Below are positions 1 through 5,693 of a stretch of 6,808 bases of DNA, piece after piece (the stretch's first letter is position 1; every line of letters starts with the position of its first letter). The notes beneath the pieces were generated by a model. That model made no database searches. It had not been told where the DNA came from and was given only the letters and a program-made list of their open reading frames with translations. Source of the DNA: Mariprofundaceae bacterium. GTDB taxonomy: Bacteria; Pseudomonadota; Zetaproteobacteria; Mariprofundales; Mariprofundaceae. Made by a program: the position numbers and the translations under genes. Location: NCBI GenBank assembly GCA_015488125.1, contig WFOJ01000034.1:1-6808 (forward strand), read 5' to 3'.

Positions 1-184
1 CGCGGCGTTTTTCCAGCTCTGTTTCGGCAAGGCGCAGCACGTCGCGCAGACGTGCGTTTTCGGCTGCTTGTTTTTCCAGGCGACTGGCGATCTTGTCCAG
101 ATGCGAGCGCAGGGTTTCAATTTTCGTAATGCAAAGCTGGTGTTCGGATTCGCGCATGGCGTTATTGAAGCGATAATGTATCAT
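1..184 (-). CDS. Small coiled-coil protein, incomplete (C-terminus beyond left edge)
   Basis: An open minus-strand frame reads leftwards from ATG at 184 and is still open at the window edge, giving 61 visible residues. It is rich in Glu, Lys, Arg and Leu with heptad-like leucine spacing (IETLRSHLDKIASRLEK, then ENARLRDVLRLAETELEK), as expected of a continuous coiled coil. The ENARLR stretch recalls the small coiled-coil family TIGR02449, often found beside zapA and loosely ZapB-like, but this is recall and not a search result. There is no good ribosome binding site before 184; a second in-frame ATG at 157 (Met10) is possible and also lacks one. It is transcribed divergently from sucC. Product function is not assigned. 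Confidence 0.6.
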   Translation of the reverse strand, partial: MIHYRFNNAMRESEHQLCITKIETLRSHLDKIASRLEKQAAENARLRDVLRLAETELEKRR

Positions 185-208
185 CAGGTCAACTGTTTTC
201 CGCTGAAC

Positions 209-238
209 TGGACGCGATGAACAGCATGAGGCTATAGT
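209..238 (+). promoter_or_regulatory. Weak candidate sigma-70 promoter for sucCD operon
   Basis: A TATAGT hexamer at 233-238 matches the -10 consensus at five of six positions. TGGACG at 209-214 matches the -35 consensus at four of six with an 18-base spacer. It lies about 60 bases before sucC in the divergent intergenic region, which otherwise shows only an 8-base palindrome (GGTATACC, 248-255). No better pair was found by eye. This is a guess at location only. Confidence 0.25.
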
Positions 239-298
239 TGGCGGCATGGTATACCCGATGTGTCTGCTGTTGTTGGCAACCTGGGGTAGCAGGAGAAG

Positions 299-1483
299 AT
301 GTTGAATATTCACGAATATCAGACCAAACAACTTCTTGCTCAGGCAGGGATTGCGGTGCCTCGCGGCATGCTTGTTGAGGATGCAGCGGCAGTTGCCAGC
401 GGCTGGCAGGCGCTGGGCGGTGAACTGGTCGTGATCAAGGCGCAGATTCATGCCGGTGGACGCGGCAAGGCTGGCGGTGTTCGTCTGTGTCGTTCACTGG
501 CAGAAGCACAGGCGGCAGCCGAAGCTTTGCGCGGTCAGCCATTGATTACCCATCAGACCGGGCCGAGAGGGCGCGTGGTGCGCACCATTTATATGGAAGA
601 AGGTTTGTCGATCGCCCGCGAATTTTACTTAAGCCTGCTGATGGACAGGGACGCTGGTATGCCTGCCTTTGTGGTCAGCGCTGCCGGTGGCATGGATATT
701 GAGCAACTGGCCGAAACATCTCCGGAAAAAATTCTAACCATGTTGGTGCATCCGGTGGCGGGAGCATCTGCTTACAGCCTGCGGCGCATGGGCTTTTTTC
801 TCGGCCTGGAGGGCGATGCCTTCAAGGCTTTTTGCCGGGTGGCCGGGCAGTTGTATGAGGTGTTCATGCAATACGATGCCAGCTTGCTGGAACTCAATCC
901 ACTGGTACTGACTACCGATGGGAATATTGTGGCGCTGGATGCCAAGTTATCGGTGGATGATAATGCACTGTATCGTCAGCCCACGATTCGCGCCTTGCGC
1001 GATATCAACGAAGAAGACCCCCGTGAGCGCGAGGCTGCTGAACATGGTCTGAATTACATAGCCCTGGACGGCAATATTGGCTGCATGGTTAATGGCGCGG
1101 GGCTGGCCATGGCGACCATGGACATGATTCACCTTAAGGGAGCAGAACCGGCCAATTTCCTCGATGTTGGCGGTGGCGTGACGGCAGCGGCGGTGCGCGA
1201 GGCGTTTCGTTTGTTGTTTGCCGATACGCAGGTGCAAGGCATTCTGGTGAATATTTTTGGCGGTATTGTGCGCTGTGATATTATCGCTCAGGGCTTGCTG
1301 GATGCTGTCGCTGACGGTGATGGTCATCTGCCTGTGCCGGTGGTGATGCGGCTGGTGGGCACCCATGAAGAAGAAGGTCAGCGCATGGTGCGCGAGGCAG
1401 GCCTGAAGGTGATCTGGGCGCACGATCTGGATGCCGCAGCCAGCAGTATTGTCGAAGCCGTCAGGGCAGCGGAGGTCGCATGA
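299..1483 (+). CDS. sucC: Succinate-CoA ligase [ADP-forming], beta subunit
   Basis: The beta subunit of succinyl-CoA synthetase joins SucD to convert succinyl-CoA, ADP/GDP and phosphate to succinate, CoA and ATP/GTP in the cytoplasmic TCA cycle. At 394 residues it has the usual length. The N-terminal ATP-grasp domain shows IHEYQTKQLL (4-13), Lys47 followed by HAGGRGKAGG (51-60), and the metal/nucleotide residues in ELNP (198-201) and LDAK (213-216). The C-terminal CoA-ligase domain shows GCMVNGAGLAMATMD (261-275), GAEPANFLDVGGG (281-293) and NIFGGIVRCD (318-327), the phosphohistidine-contacting loop. MtkA (malate-CoA ligase) is a relative, but NIFGGIVRCD fits SucC, whereas MtkA as I remember it has NIFAGINRCD. 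ATG at 299 follows AGGAGA (291-296). The stop overlaps sucD by four bases (ATGA), giving translational coupling and matched subunit amounts. Confidence 0.97.
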   Translation: MLNIHEYQTKQLLAQAGIAVPRGMLVEDAAAVASGWQALGGELVVIKAQIHAGGRGKAGGVRLCRSLAEAQAAAEALRGQPLITHQTGPRGRVVRTIYMEEGLSIAREFYLSLLMDRDAGMPAFVVSAAGGMDIEQLAETSPEKILTMLVHPVAGASAYSLRRMGFFLGLEGDAFKAFCRVAGQLYEVFMQYDASLLELNPLVLTTDGNIVALDAKLSVDDNALYRQPTIRALRDINEEDPREREAAEHGLNYIALDGNIGCMVNGAGLAMATMDMIHLKGAEPANFLDVGGGVTAAAVREAFRLLFADTQVQGILVNIFGGIVRCDIIAQGLLDAVADGDGHLPVPVVMRLVGTHEEEGQRMVREAGLKVIWAHDLDAAASSIVEAVRAAEVA

Positions 1484-2346
1484 GTATTTTGCTGGATGAA
1501 CACACCCGCGTGATTTGTCAGGGCTTTACGGGCAAACAGGGAAGTTTTCACTCCCGGCAGATGATCGAATACGGCACCTGTTTCGTCGGTGGCGTGACGC
1601 CAGGCAAGGGGGGGAGTCGTCACCTTGATCGTCCGGTGTTTAATACGGTGGCCGAAGCGGTTGCCGCCGAGGGTGCAGAGGCCAGTGTGATCTATGTGCC
1701 CGCGCCTTTTGCGGCCGATGCCATCATGGAAGCCGCCTGCGCCGGCATCCGGTTGATTGTCTGCATTACCGAGGGTATTCCGGTGCAGGATATGATGCGC
1801 GTACAGCAGGTACTGCAATCATACGCATGCCAGCTGATTGGCCCCAACTGCCCCGGTATCATCACCCCGGGCAAGGCCAAGATCGGCATTATGCCAGGGC
1901 ATATTCACCTGCCAGGACGCATTGGCGTGATTTCCCGCTCCGGCACCCTGACTTATGAGGCAGTGGCGCAACTGACAGCCAATGGGCTGGGGCAAAGTAC
2001 CTGTATCGGCATGGGTGGCGACCCACTGCACGGCATGGGCTTTATCGAAGCCTTGCAGGCTTTTGAGGACGATGCGGCGACGGATGGCGTGGTCATGATC
2101 GGCGAAATCGGCGGCGCTGATGAAGAGCGTGCCGCTGATTATATTGATCAACATATCAGCAAGCCGATAGTGGCGTTTATTGCCGGCGCTACAGCGCCAG
2201 GTGGCAGGCGTATGGGGCATGCTGGCGCCATTATTTCCGGTGGCAAGGGTACGGCTGCCAGTAAATTCGAGGCGTTGGCTGATGCCGGTGTCTGTATTGA
2301 GCATAACCCGGCATTGCTGGGGCAACGCATGAAGGAGCGAATATGA
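1480..2346 (+). CDS. sucD: Succinate-CoA ligase [ADP-forming], alpha subunit
   Basis: The alpha subunit carries the CoA-binding Rossmann domain and the phosphorylated histidine of succinyl-CoA synthetase. It is 288 residues, the usual length. Visible motifs are VICQGFTGKQGSFHS (11-25) for CoA binding, GGVTPGKGG (37-45), YVPAPF (72-77), ITEGIP (96-101), GPNCPG (121-126), IGIMPGHIH (135-143), SRSGTLTYEA (152-161) and GEIGG (208-212). The active-site histidine is His247 in RRMGHAGAI, preceded by the expected TAP stretch. All key residues are present, so the enzyme should be active. ATG at 1480 lies inside the end of sucC, with GGAGGT at 1471-1476 as ribosome binding site. The stop codon overlaps the start of the next gene in ATGA. 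Confidence 0.97.
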   Translation: MSILLDEHTRVICQGFTGKQGSFHSRQMIEYGTCFVGGVTPGKGGSRHLDRPVFNTVAEAVAAEGAEASVIYVPAPFAADAIMEAACAGIRLIVCITEGIPVQDMMRVQQVLQSYACQLIGPNCPGIITPGKAKIGIMPGHIHLPGRIGVISRSGTLTYEAVAQLTANGLGQSTCIGMGGDPLHGMGFIEALQAFEDDAATDGVVMIGEIGGADEERAADYIDQHISKPIVAFIAGATAPGGRRMGHAGAIISGGKGTAASKFEALADAGVCIEHNPALLGQRMKERI

Positions 2347-2690
2347 TTGACATGTACGGCATTCCCAATTGTGGCAGCATCAAAAAAGCCAGGGACTGGC
2401 TGGATGCCCATCAGCTGAGTTATCGGTTCCACAATGTAAAAAAAGAAGGTGTCAGCGAAGATCAGCTTCGTCAGTGGATGCAGCATGTGCCATGGAGTAC
2501 ACTGCTGAACAAGCGTGGACTCACCTGGCGCCAACTGGATGCCGCCGACAAGGATGATCTGGATGAAGCAAAAGCCACGGCGTTACTGGCTGCCAACCCC
2601 ACCATGATCAAACGCCCGGTACTGGTCGATGGCGAGCGGGTCATCGTGGGATTTGATTCGGCGCTGTATCAGCGGCACCTCATTCGCTGA
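2343..2690 (+). CDS. ArsC/Spx-family thioredoxin-fold protein (YffB-type)
   Basis: This 115-residue protein matches the small arsenate-reductase-like / Spx-MgsR family in length and in its landmarks. MYGIPNCGSIKKARDWL (4-20) is the thioredoxin-fold first strand and active-site loop with a single catalytic-type Cys10 and no CXXC pair. WSTLLNKRG (51-59) is the typical mid-protein motif, and NPTMIKRPVLVDG (85-97) contains the cis-Pro/Arg-Pro element, followed by VGFD (102-105). YffB-type members are probably glutathione-dependent thiol reductases; true arsenate reduction is not implied, since no ars genes are nearby. The start at 2343 is supported by AAGGAG at 2332-2337 five bases upstream and by the ATGA overlap with sucD, so it belongs to the suc operon. 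Met4 (2352) is a less likely start. In some other proteobacteria the gene sits near dapD/dapE, which would link it loosely to succinyl-CoA use. Confidence 0.88.
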   Translation: MIDMYGIPNCGSIKKARDWLDAHQLSYRFHNVKKEGVSEDQLRQWMQHVPWSTLLNKRGLTWRQLDAADKDDLDEAKATALLAANPTMIKRPVLVDGERVIVGFDSALYQRHLIR

Positions 2691-2692
2691 CA

Positions 2693-2751
2693 ATTCAGGT
2701 GCGGAAACTGACGTTTTTGGTCAGTTGCTGTGCGGGTGCACTTGCCTGAAT
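2693..2751. repeat. Nested inverted repeats (possible structured 3' end of suc transcript)
   Basis: Just after the YffB-type stop codon, ATTCAGG (2693-2699) pairs perfectly with CCTGAAT (2745-2751), with two possible G-U pairs beyond. Inside it AACTGAC (2706-2712) pairs perfectly with GTCAGTT (2720-2726) around a seven-base loop. The intervening right arm contains GTGCAC. Neither stem is followed by a T tract, so this is not a classical intrinsic terminator. It could slow or terminate transcription by other means, protect a 3' end, or be a DNA-level site. Confidence 0.5.
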
Positions 2752-2754
2752 AGT

Positions 2755-2817
2755 TATAAGTCCTATAGGTCTTATAAGACTTATAGGACTTGTAGAATCT
2801 GTAGAGATCATAAGCCC
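2755..2817. repeat. Seven-unit 9-bp tandem repeat, consensus TATARGWCY
   Basis: Units begin at 2755, 2764, 2773, 2782, 2791, 2800 and 2809. The first four are TATAAGTCC, TATAGGTCT, TATAAGACT and TATAGGACT; the last three decay (TGTAGAATC, TGTAGAGAT, CATAAGCCC). Because 9 is a multiple of 3, the array reads as a spurious SYK/TYR-like triplet peptide in some frames, and I do not regard it as coding. Bases 2759-2790 form a 32-bp near-perfect palindrome with one G-T pairing (2768 with 2781). The array sits about 64-126 bases upstream of the predicted pilA transcription start. Confidence 0.9.
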
Positions 2818-2831
2818 ACGGAAGAACCGTG
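2817..2831. repeat. Short perfect inverted repeat, CACGG-N5-CCGTG
   Basis: CACGG (2817-2821) and CCGTG (2827-2831) form a perfect dyad around AAGAA, directly between the tandem repeat array and the sigma-54 promoter. It could be an operator or chance. No regulator is assigned. Confidence 0.35.
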
Positions 2832-2854
2832 TATTCACACCCTGTATCACAGTT

Positions 2855-2870
2855 TGGCACAGTGTTTGCT
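2855..2870 (+). promoter_or_regulatory. Sigma-54 (RpoN) promoter of pilA
   Basis: TGGCAC (2855-2860), five bases, then TTGCT (2866-2870) reproduces the -24/-12 consensus, with GG at 2856-2857 and GC at 2868-2869 separated by exactly ten bases. Transcription should start near 2881, giving a leader of about 44 bases before pilA. Type IV pilin genes in many proteobacteria are RpoN-dependent and activated by the PilS/PilR two-component system, so the context fits. Activator sites would be expected upstream, where the repeat array lies. Confidence 0.92.
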
Positions 2871-2912
2871 AGGAGAGAGCGAGCTGCATGCAATGTGGCC
2901 ATATTCTCAAAG

Positions 2913-2917
2913 AGGAG
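2913..2917 (+). promoter_or_regulatory. Ribosome binding site fixing the pilA start
   Basis: AGGAG lies seven bases before ATG 2925. This decides the start: the frame is open further upstream to an ATG at 2829, but that codon precedes the promoter's transcription start and would put about 32 non-pilin residues before the type III signal sequence. Confidence 0.9.
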
Positions 2918-2924
2918 TTTGATT

Positions 2925-3413
2925 ATGACTATCTCCAAGCAAGCAAAGGGTTTTACCCTGATCGAGCTGATGATTGTTGTGGCCATCATCGGCATTCTGG
3001 CAGCGATTGCTATTCCGCAGTTCGCTCAGTACCGCACCAAGGCCTTCAACTCAGCCGCATCTTCTGATGCCAAAACCGGTGTGACCGTGATGGAGTCATA
3101 CTACACGGATAACAATGCCTATCCGACCAGTGCAAGTTCCACAGGTAACCTGAGCAGCGGCGCACCTGGCTCCCTCGCATGGGGTTCAACTGTGTGGAAT
3201 CTTTCTGTTTCTGTTGACGCATTTGTGGCCAGTGCTACAACGGGTCAACCGCAGGCCTATGCCCTGGAAACCAAGCATAATTCCGGCAATGAGTGCTACT
3301 GGGCATCCAATGTAACGCCGACCGTACAGAAATTGACGGGTGGTACTGCTGGTACGAATCTGAGTGCTGCTGTTGCAACGACTGCGACGGCTACGTTGAC
3401 TACTTGTCCGTGA
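2925..3413 (+). CDS. pilA: Type IV pilin, major-type PilA
   Basis: A 162-residue class IVa prepilin, the subunit polymerised into the type IV pilus. The leader of nine residues ends in Lys8-Gly9. PilD-type peptidase would cut before Phe10, leaving N-methyl-Phe at position 1 and Glu at mature position 5 (FTLIELMIVVAIIGILAA), followed by the hydrophobic alpha1 helix. Mature residues 27-39 read YRTKAFNSAASSD, resembling the Geobacter PilA N-terminal region. Cys124 and Cys161 can form the C-terminal D-region disulfide, and the C-terminal half is Ser/Thr/Ala rich, giving possible O-glycosylation sites. It has its own sigma-54 promoter and a strong terminator, consistent with high expression as the main pilin. 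Which Ser/Thr are modified, if any, cannot be read from the sequence. Confidence 0.95.
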   Translation: MTISKQAKGFTLIELMIVVAIIGILAAIAIPQFAQYRTKAFNSAASSDAKTGVTVMESYYTDNNAYPTSASSTGNLSSGAPGSLAWGSTVWNLSVSVDAFVASATTGQPQAYALETKHNSGNECYWASNVTPTVQKLTGGTAGTNLSAAVATTATATLTTCP

Positions 3414-3462
3414 TTCTCCCTGACACCTTGTCCTCGACATTCGGGGCGTTGGTGCTTTGAAG

Positions 3463-3488
3463 AAGGTGGCCTTCGGGCCACCTTTTTT
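3463..3488 (+). terminator. Intrinsic terminator after pilA (UUCG tetraloop)
   Basis: AAGGTGGCC (3463-3471) pairs perfectly with GGCCACCTT (3476-3484) around TTCG, a C(UUCG)G tetraloop, and runs into six T residues (3483-3488). The nine-bp stem is GC rich. It should end most pilA transcripts and leave the downstream cassette at lower expression through readthrough or a separate weak promoter. Confidence 0.95.
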
Positions 3489-3507
3489 GTTGTATATTTG
3501 CATGAAC

Positions 3508-3512
3508 AGGAG
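3508..3512 (+). promoter_or_regulatory. Ribosome binding site supporting a GTG start for the ABC ATPase
   Basis: AGGAG lies seven bases before GTG 3520. The in-frame ATG at 3502 is upstream of this site and has no Shine-Dalgarno sequence of its own. The longer TTG-initiated reading from 3457 would run through the terminator hairpin. Confidence 0.7.
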
Positions 3513-3519
3513 AGTGCAT

Positions 3520-4197
3520 GTGGCTTTATTACATTGTCAGGGCATTAAAAAACACTATCGACACAAGCATGCGCTACATGGCCTGGACTTGGACGTAAAA
3601 GCAGGTGAGGCTGTTGGCCTGCTGGGGATCAACGGTGCGGGAAAAAGCACAACAATCAAAATCCTGCTTGGCCTGGTGCGTAAAAGTGCAGGAAGCGTTG
3701 CGCTGGAGGAGTCACAGGTTGGCTTTTTACCTGAACTTGCCCGTATGCCAGAGCATATTACACCACGCAACTTTGTTGCGCTGGCCTTGCGCATCAGAGG
3801 AAAAAAAGCTTCCGAGGCTGACGCGGCACTGGCTGAAACCGGACTGGGCGAGGAGCATATGTCGCGGCATATACGTCTGCTGTCCAAGGGATTGCGTCAG
3901 CGGGTGGCACTGGCTTATGCGCTGGCAGGCTCCCCCCGACTGATCGTGCTGGATGAACCGATGAGCGGCCTGGATGCCATCGGCAGAATAGCGACGCTTG
4001 AATTACTAAAAAAACGTAAAATGGCTGGTGCAGGTATTTTGATTTGCAGTCATATCGTCCCTGACCTGGTACGCCTCACGGATAAGGTGTTGTTGATCCA
4101 TCAGGGGGAGGTGAAACAGACGTTTTCCATGGCATCCCATGATATGGACGAGGTTGTCATGCTGGAGCAGGCATTGCGTGACTGGAGTAGCCAATGA
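3520..4197 (+). CDS. ABC transporter ATP-binding protein, PilH-like by context
   Basis: A cytoplasmic nucleotide-binding subunit of an ABC-2 type transporter, 225 residues from GTG 3520. Visible motifs: Walker A GINGAGKST (36-44), a Q-loop region of the form VGFLPE (67-72) as in many ABC-2 ATPases, signature LSKGLRQR (121-128) instead of LSGGQ, Walker B LIVLDEP (141-147), D-loop SGLD (149-152) and switch His178 in CSHI. All catalytic elements are present. It overlaps the permease gene by ATGA. The pairing with pilins on both sides recalls M. xanthus PilH, an ABC ATPase needed for pilus assembly. That assignment is inference from neighbourhood; the sequence itself shows only a generic ABC-2 ATPase of the drug/NatA-like class. 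Alternative start: ATG 3502. Confidence 0.92.
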   Translation: MALLHCQGIKKHYRHKHALHGLDLDVKAGEAVGLLGINGAGKSTTIKILLGLVRKSAGSVALEESQVGFLPELARMPEHITPRNFVALALRIRGKKASEADAALAETGLGEEHMSRHIRLLSKGLRQRVALAYALAGSPRLIVLDEPMSGLDAIGRIATLELLKKRKMAGAGILICSHIVPDLVRLTDKVLLIHQGEVKQTFSMASHDMDEVVMLEQALRDWSSQ

Positions 4198-5003
4198 CGC
4201 GCATCAGAAATCTTGCACTTTATTCGTTTCGCGAATTGATGGGCATGCTGGTGGTGCGTATCACACTGACTGCCGCTGCGTTACTCCCCCTGGCAGCCTG
4301 GATATTCTCCGAATTTTTTTTAATGGAGCTTACCAAGGTGCAGTTGGATGTGATGACAGCGGGATCGTATTTGCTGGGTATGGTACTGATTCTGATTGCC
4401 GTTGTGCCCATGTTGGGAGCGGATATTGGCGGACGTCTGTGCTACTTTTATTTGGTGCCACCAGTGAGCCGCAATGAATATGTGTTGGGGCGTTTTTTGG
4501 GTGCGGCATTGCTTTTGCTGTTGCTCTTTGCTGTATTGTTGGCAGGCAGTGAAACCCTGATTACTGTGGCGCTGGAGTATGCGCCAGCGGATCGACGTCA
4601 CGGTATTGACTGGGAAACAGGGCTACTGATTGCCGGTACCGCTTGTTATCAAAGTATGACTCTGCTGGCGGCAGTTTTCTTTATCGCCGCCTGGGCCACG
4701 GGTTTTGCCGAGTTATTGCTGTTTTCCATTGCTGCCTGCGCCCTGTTTTGGATCATGCCACCTGTGTTGGAAGCCATGAAAAACCCCTTCCTGATGGAGG
4801 GAGTGCCGGCGTGGATTGTTGCATTGGTGCATGGCATTGCCTGGTTGCTGCCGGAAATGAATGCCGGCCAGTTTATTTTGGCTGAACTGCACGGACAGGC
4901 GACGGATTACACCATGCTGTTATTACATTTTCTTGGACATTTGGGATATGTTCTCATCATGCTGATGGCATGTTTGTTGATATTTGCCAGAAGAGATCTG
5001 TGA
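4194..5003 (+). CDS. ABC-2 type transporter permease, PilI-like by context
   Basis: A 269-residue inner-membrane protein with about six hydrophobic segments, roughly 20-38, 55-75, 98-126, 143-167, 171-190 and 247-265. The segment PPVSRNEYVLGRFLG (89-103) before the third helix and the terminal FARRDL are typical of ABC-2 permeases of the NosY/NatB kind. It overlaps the ATPase gene by ATGA and the next gene by one base (TGATG), so the three are translated together. It presumably forms a homodimer with two copies of the ATPase. The substrate cannot be read from the sequence; the context suggests a role in pilus biogenesis or export of a pilus-related component. Confidence 0.88.
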   Translation: MTRIRNLALYSFRELMGMLVVRITLTAAALLPLAAWIFSEFFLMELTKVQLDVMTAGSYLLGMVLILIAVVPMLGADIGGRLCYFYLVPPVSRNEYVLGRFLGAALLLLLLFAVLLAGSETLITVALEYAPADRRHGIDWETGLLIAGTACYQSMTLLAAVFFIAAWATGFAELLLFSIAACALFWIMPPVLEAMKNPFLMEGVPAWIVALVHGIAWLLPEMNAGQFILAELHGQATDYTMLLLHFLGHLGYVLIMLMACLLIFARRDL

Positions 5004-5692
5004 TGCAAAAGCGGAGCCTGATTGCTGCCGTGTTCGTGCTGTGTGCAGGTGTCAGTCTGCATGTGCTAAGTCGGCACTACATGTCGGTGTACTCCGCCAC
5101 CGCTCATTTAACCAGCCAGGCACCGTCGGCTTTTCTTGTTCAGTCGGTGGCCGCAGGCCCTGCACCGGGGTTGGCTGCTGATTATAATATCGTCGCATTT
5201 TCAACATTATTTTATGAAGTCAGCAGTCGCCAGCTTTCGCAACAGGAAAAAATGCGAGCCTATGAATACCTGTTTAATTATATTGATCAGGCGCAGCGCT
5301 TTGATCCATGGTTCTGGGATGTGTATCGATTAGCGATCGGTATTACCGGGTTCGTGCCAGAATATACGCGAAAGGTGATTTTACTAACCGAGCGCGGCGC
5401 GCATCATCGAAACTGGGATTGGGAGCCACCGTTTCTGGCGGGTTTTTTGGCACACAACTTGCTAAATGATGATAGACTGGCTGTTAGGCTGTTGCAGCTT
5501 AGTGCCACACGTCCCGGTGCGCCACCGCTGGCACTTGGCCTGGCGGCAAAGTTTCTCGCTGGAGAGAAGGGGGGCAAACAGGAGGGTATCGCCTTTCTGG
5601 AGTATATGCGCCGCTTGCTACCAAAAGAATATCATGACTATATTGAGCAGCGAATCGCCAGGCTGAAATCTCAGAACTTAGAGGAGCACTGA
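5003..5692 (+). CDS. Membrane-anchored/exported protein with TPR-like helices, PilG-like by context
   Basis: I do not recognise this 229-residue protein with certainty. It has a basic start (MQKR), one hydrophobic segment at about 6-23 that could be an uncleaved anchor or signal peptide, then a soluble region that should be periplasmic. A Cys at 14 is not in a proper lipobox (FVLC). Residues about 63-205 look helical and TPR-like, with aromatic landmarks FDPWFWDVYRLA (100-111), NWDWEPPFLAGFLAHNL (137-153) and a PGAPPLALGLAA stretch (171-182). The stop of the permease and the start of this gene share TGATG, with a GA-rich sequence (4990-4996) as a plausible ribosome binding site. An ATG 33 bases upstream at 4970 would lie inside the permease gene and is less likely. 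By position it matches an accessory pilus-assembly factor such as PilG of M. xanthus. Confidence 0.8.
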   Translation: MQKRSLIAAVFVLCAGVSLHVLSRHYMSVYSATAHLTSQAPSAFLVQSVAAGPAPGLAADYNIVAFSTLFYEVSSRQLSQQEKMRAYEYLFNYIDQAQRFDPWFWDVYRLAIGITGFVPEYTRKVILLTERGAHHRNWDWEPPFLAGFLAHNLLNDDRLAVRLLQLSATRPGAPPLALGLAAKFLAGEKGGKQEGIAFLEYMRRLLPKEYHDYIEQRIARLKSQNLEEH

Positions 5693-5693
5693 T

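Noticed and set aside
947..2534. Long minus-strand frames opposite sucC and sucD
   Set aside because: They are antisense to confidently identified genes, mutually overlapping, and show no domain-like sequence.
2343..2690. Arsenate reductase of an arsenic resistance operon
   Set aside because: No arsB, arsR or arsH nearby, and the protein fits the YffB/Spx-like branch within a suc operon.
2755..2817. CRISPR array
   Set aside because: Units are 9 bp and contiguous with no spacers, and no cas genes are present.
2829..2924. Upstream ATG extension of pilA
   Set aside because: It lies before the predicted transcription start and would displace the type III signal peptide. AGGAG at 2913 points to ATG 2925.
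2669..2995. Frames reading SYK/TYR tripeptide repeats on both strands across the 9-bp array
   Set aside because: The repeats arise because the unit length is divisible by three. The frames overlap the sigma-54 promoter and neighbouring genes, have no ribosome binding site and no recognisable domain.
3491..3500. TATATT as a -10 box for a promoter of the ABC cassette
   Set aside because: No acceptable -35 hexamer at 16-19 bases upstream; that region is the terminator stem.
3795..3810. A-runs forming A-AAA-AAA slippery heptamers (also near 2438 and 4007)
   Set aside because: The reading frames continue intact with full domain content on both sides, and no stimulatory hairpin or alternative product was seen.
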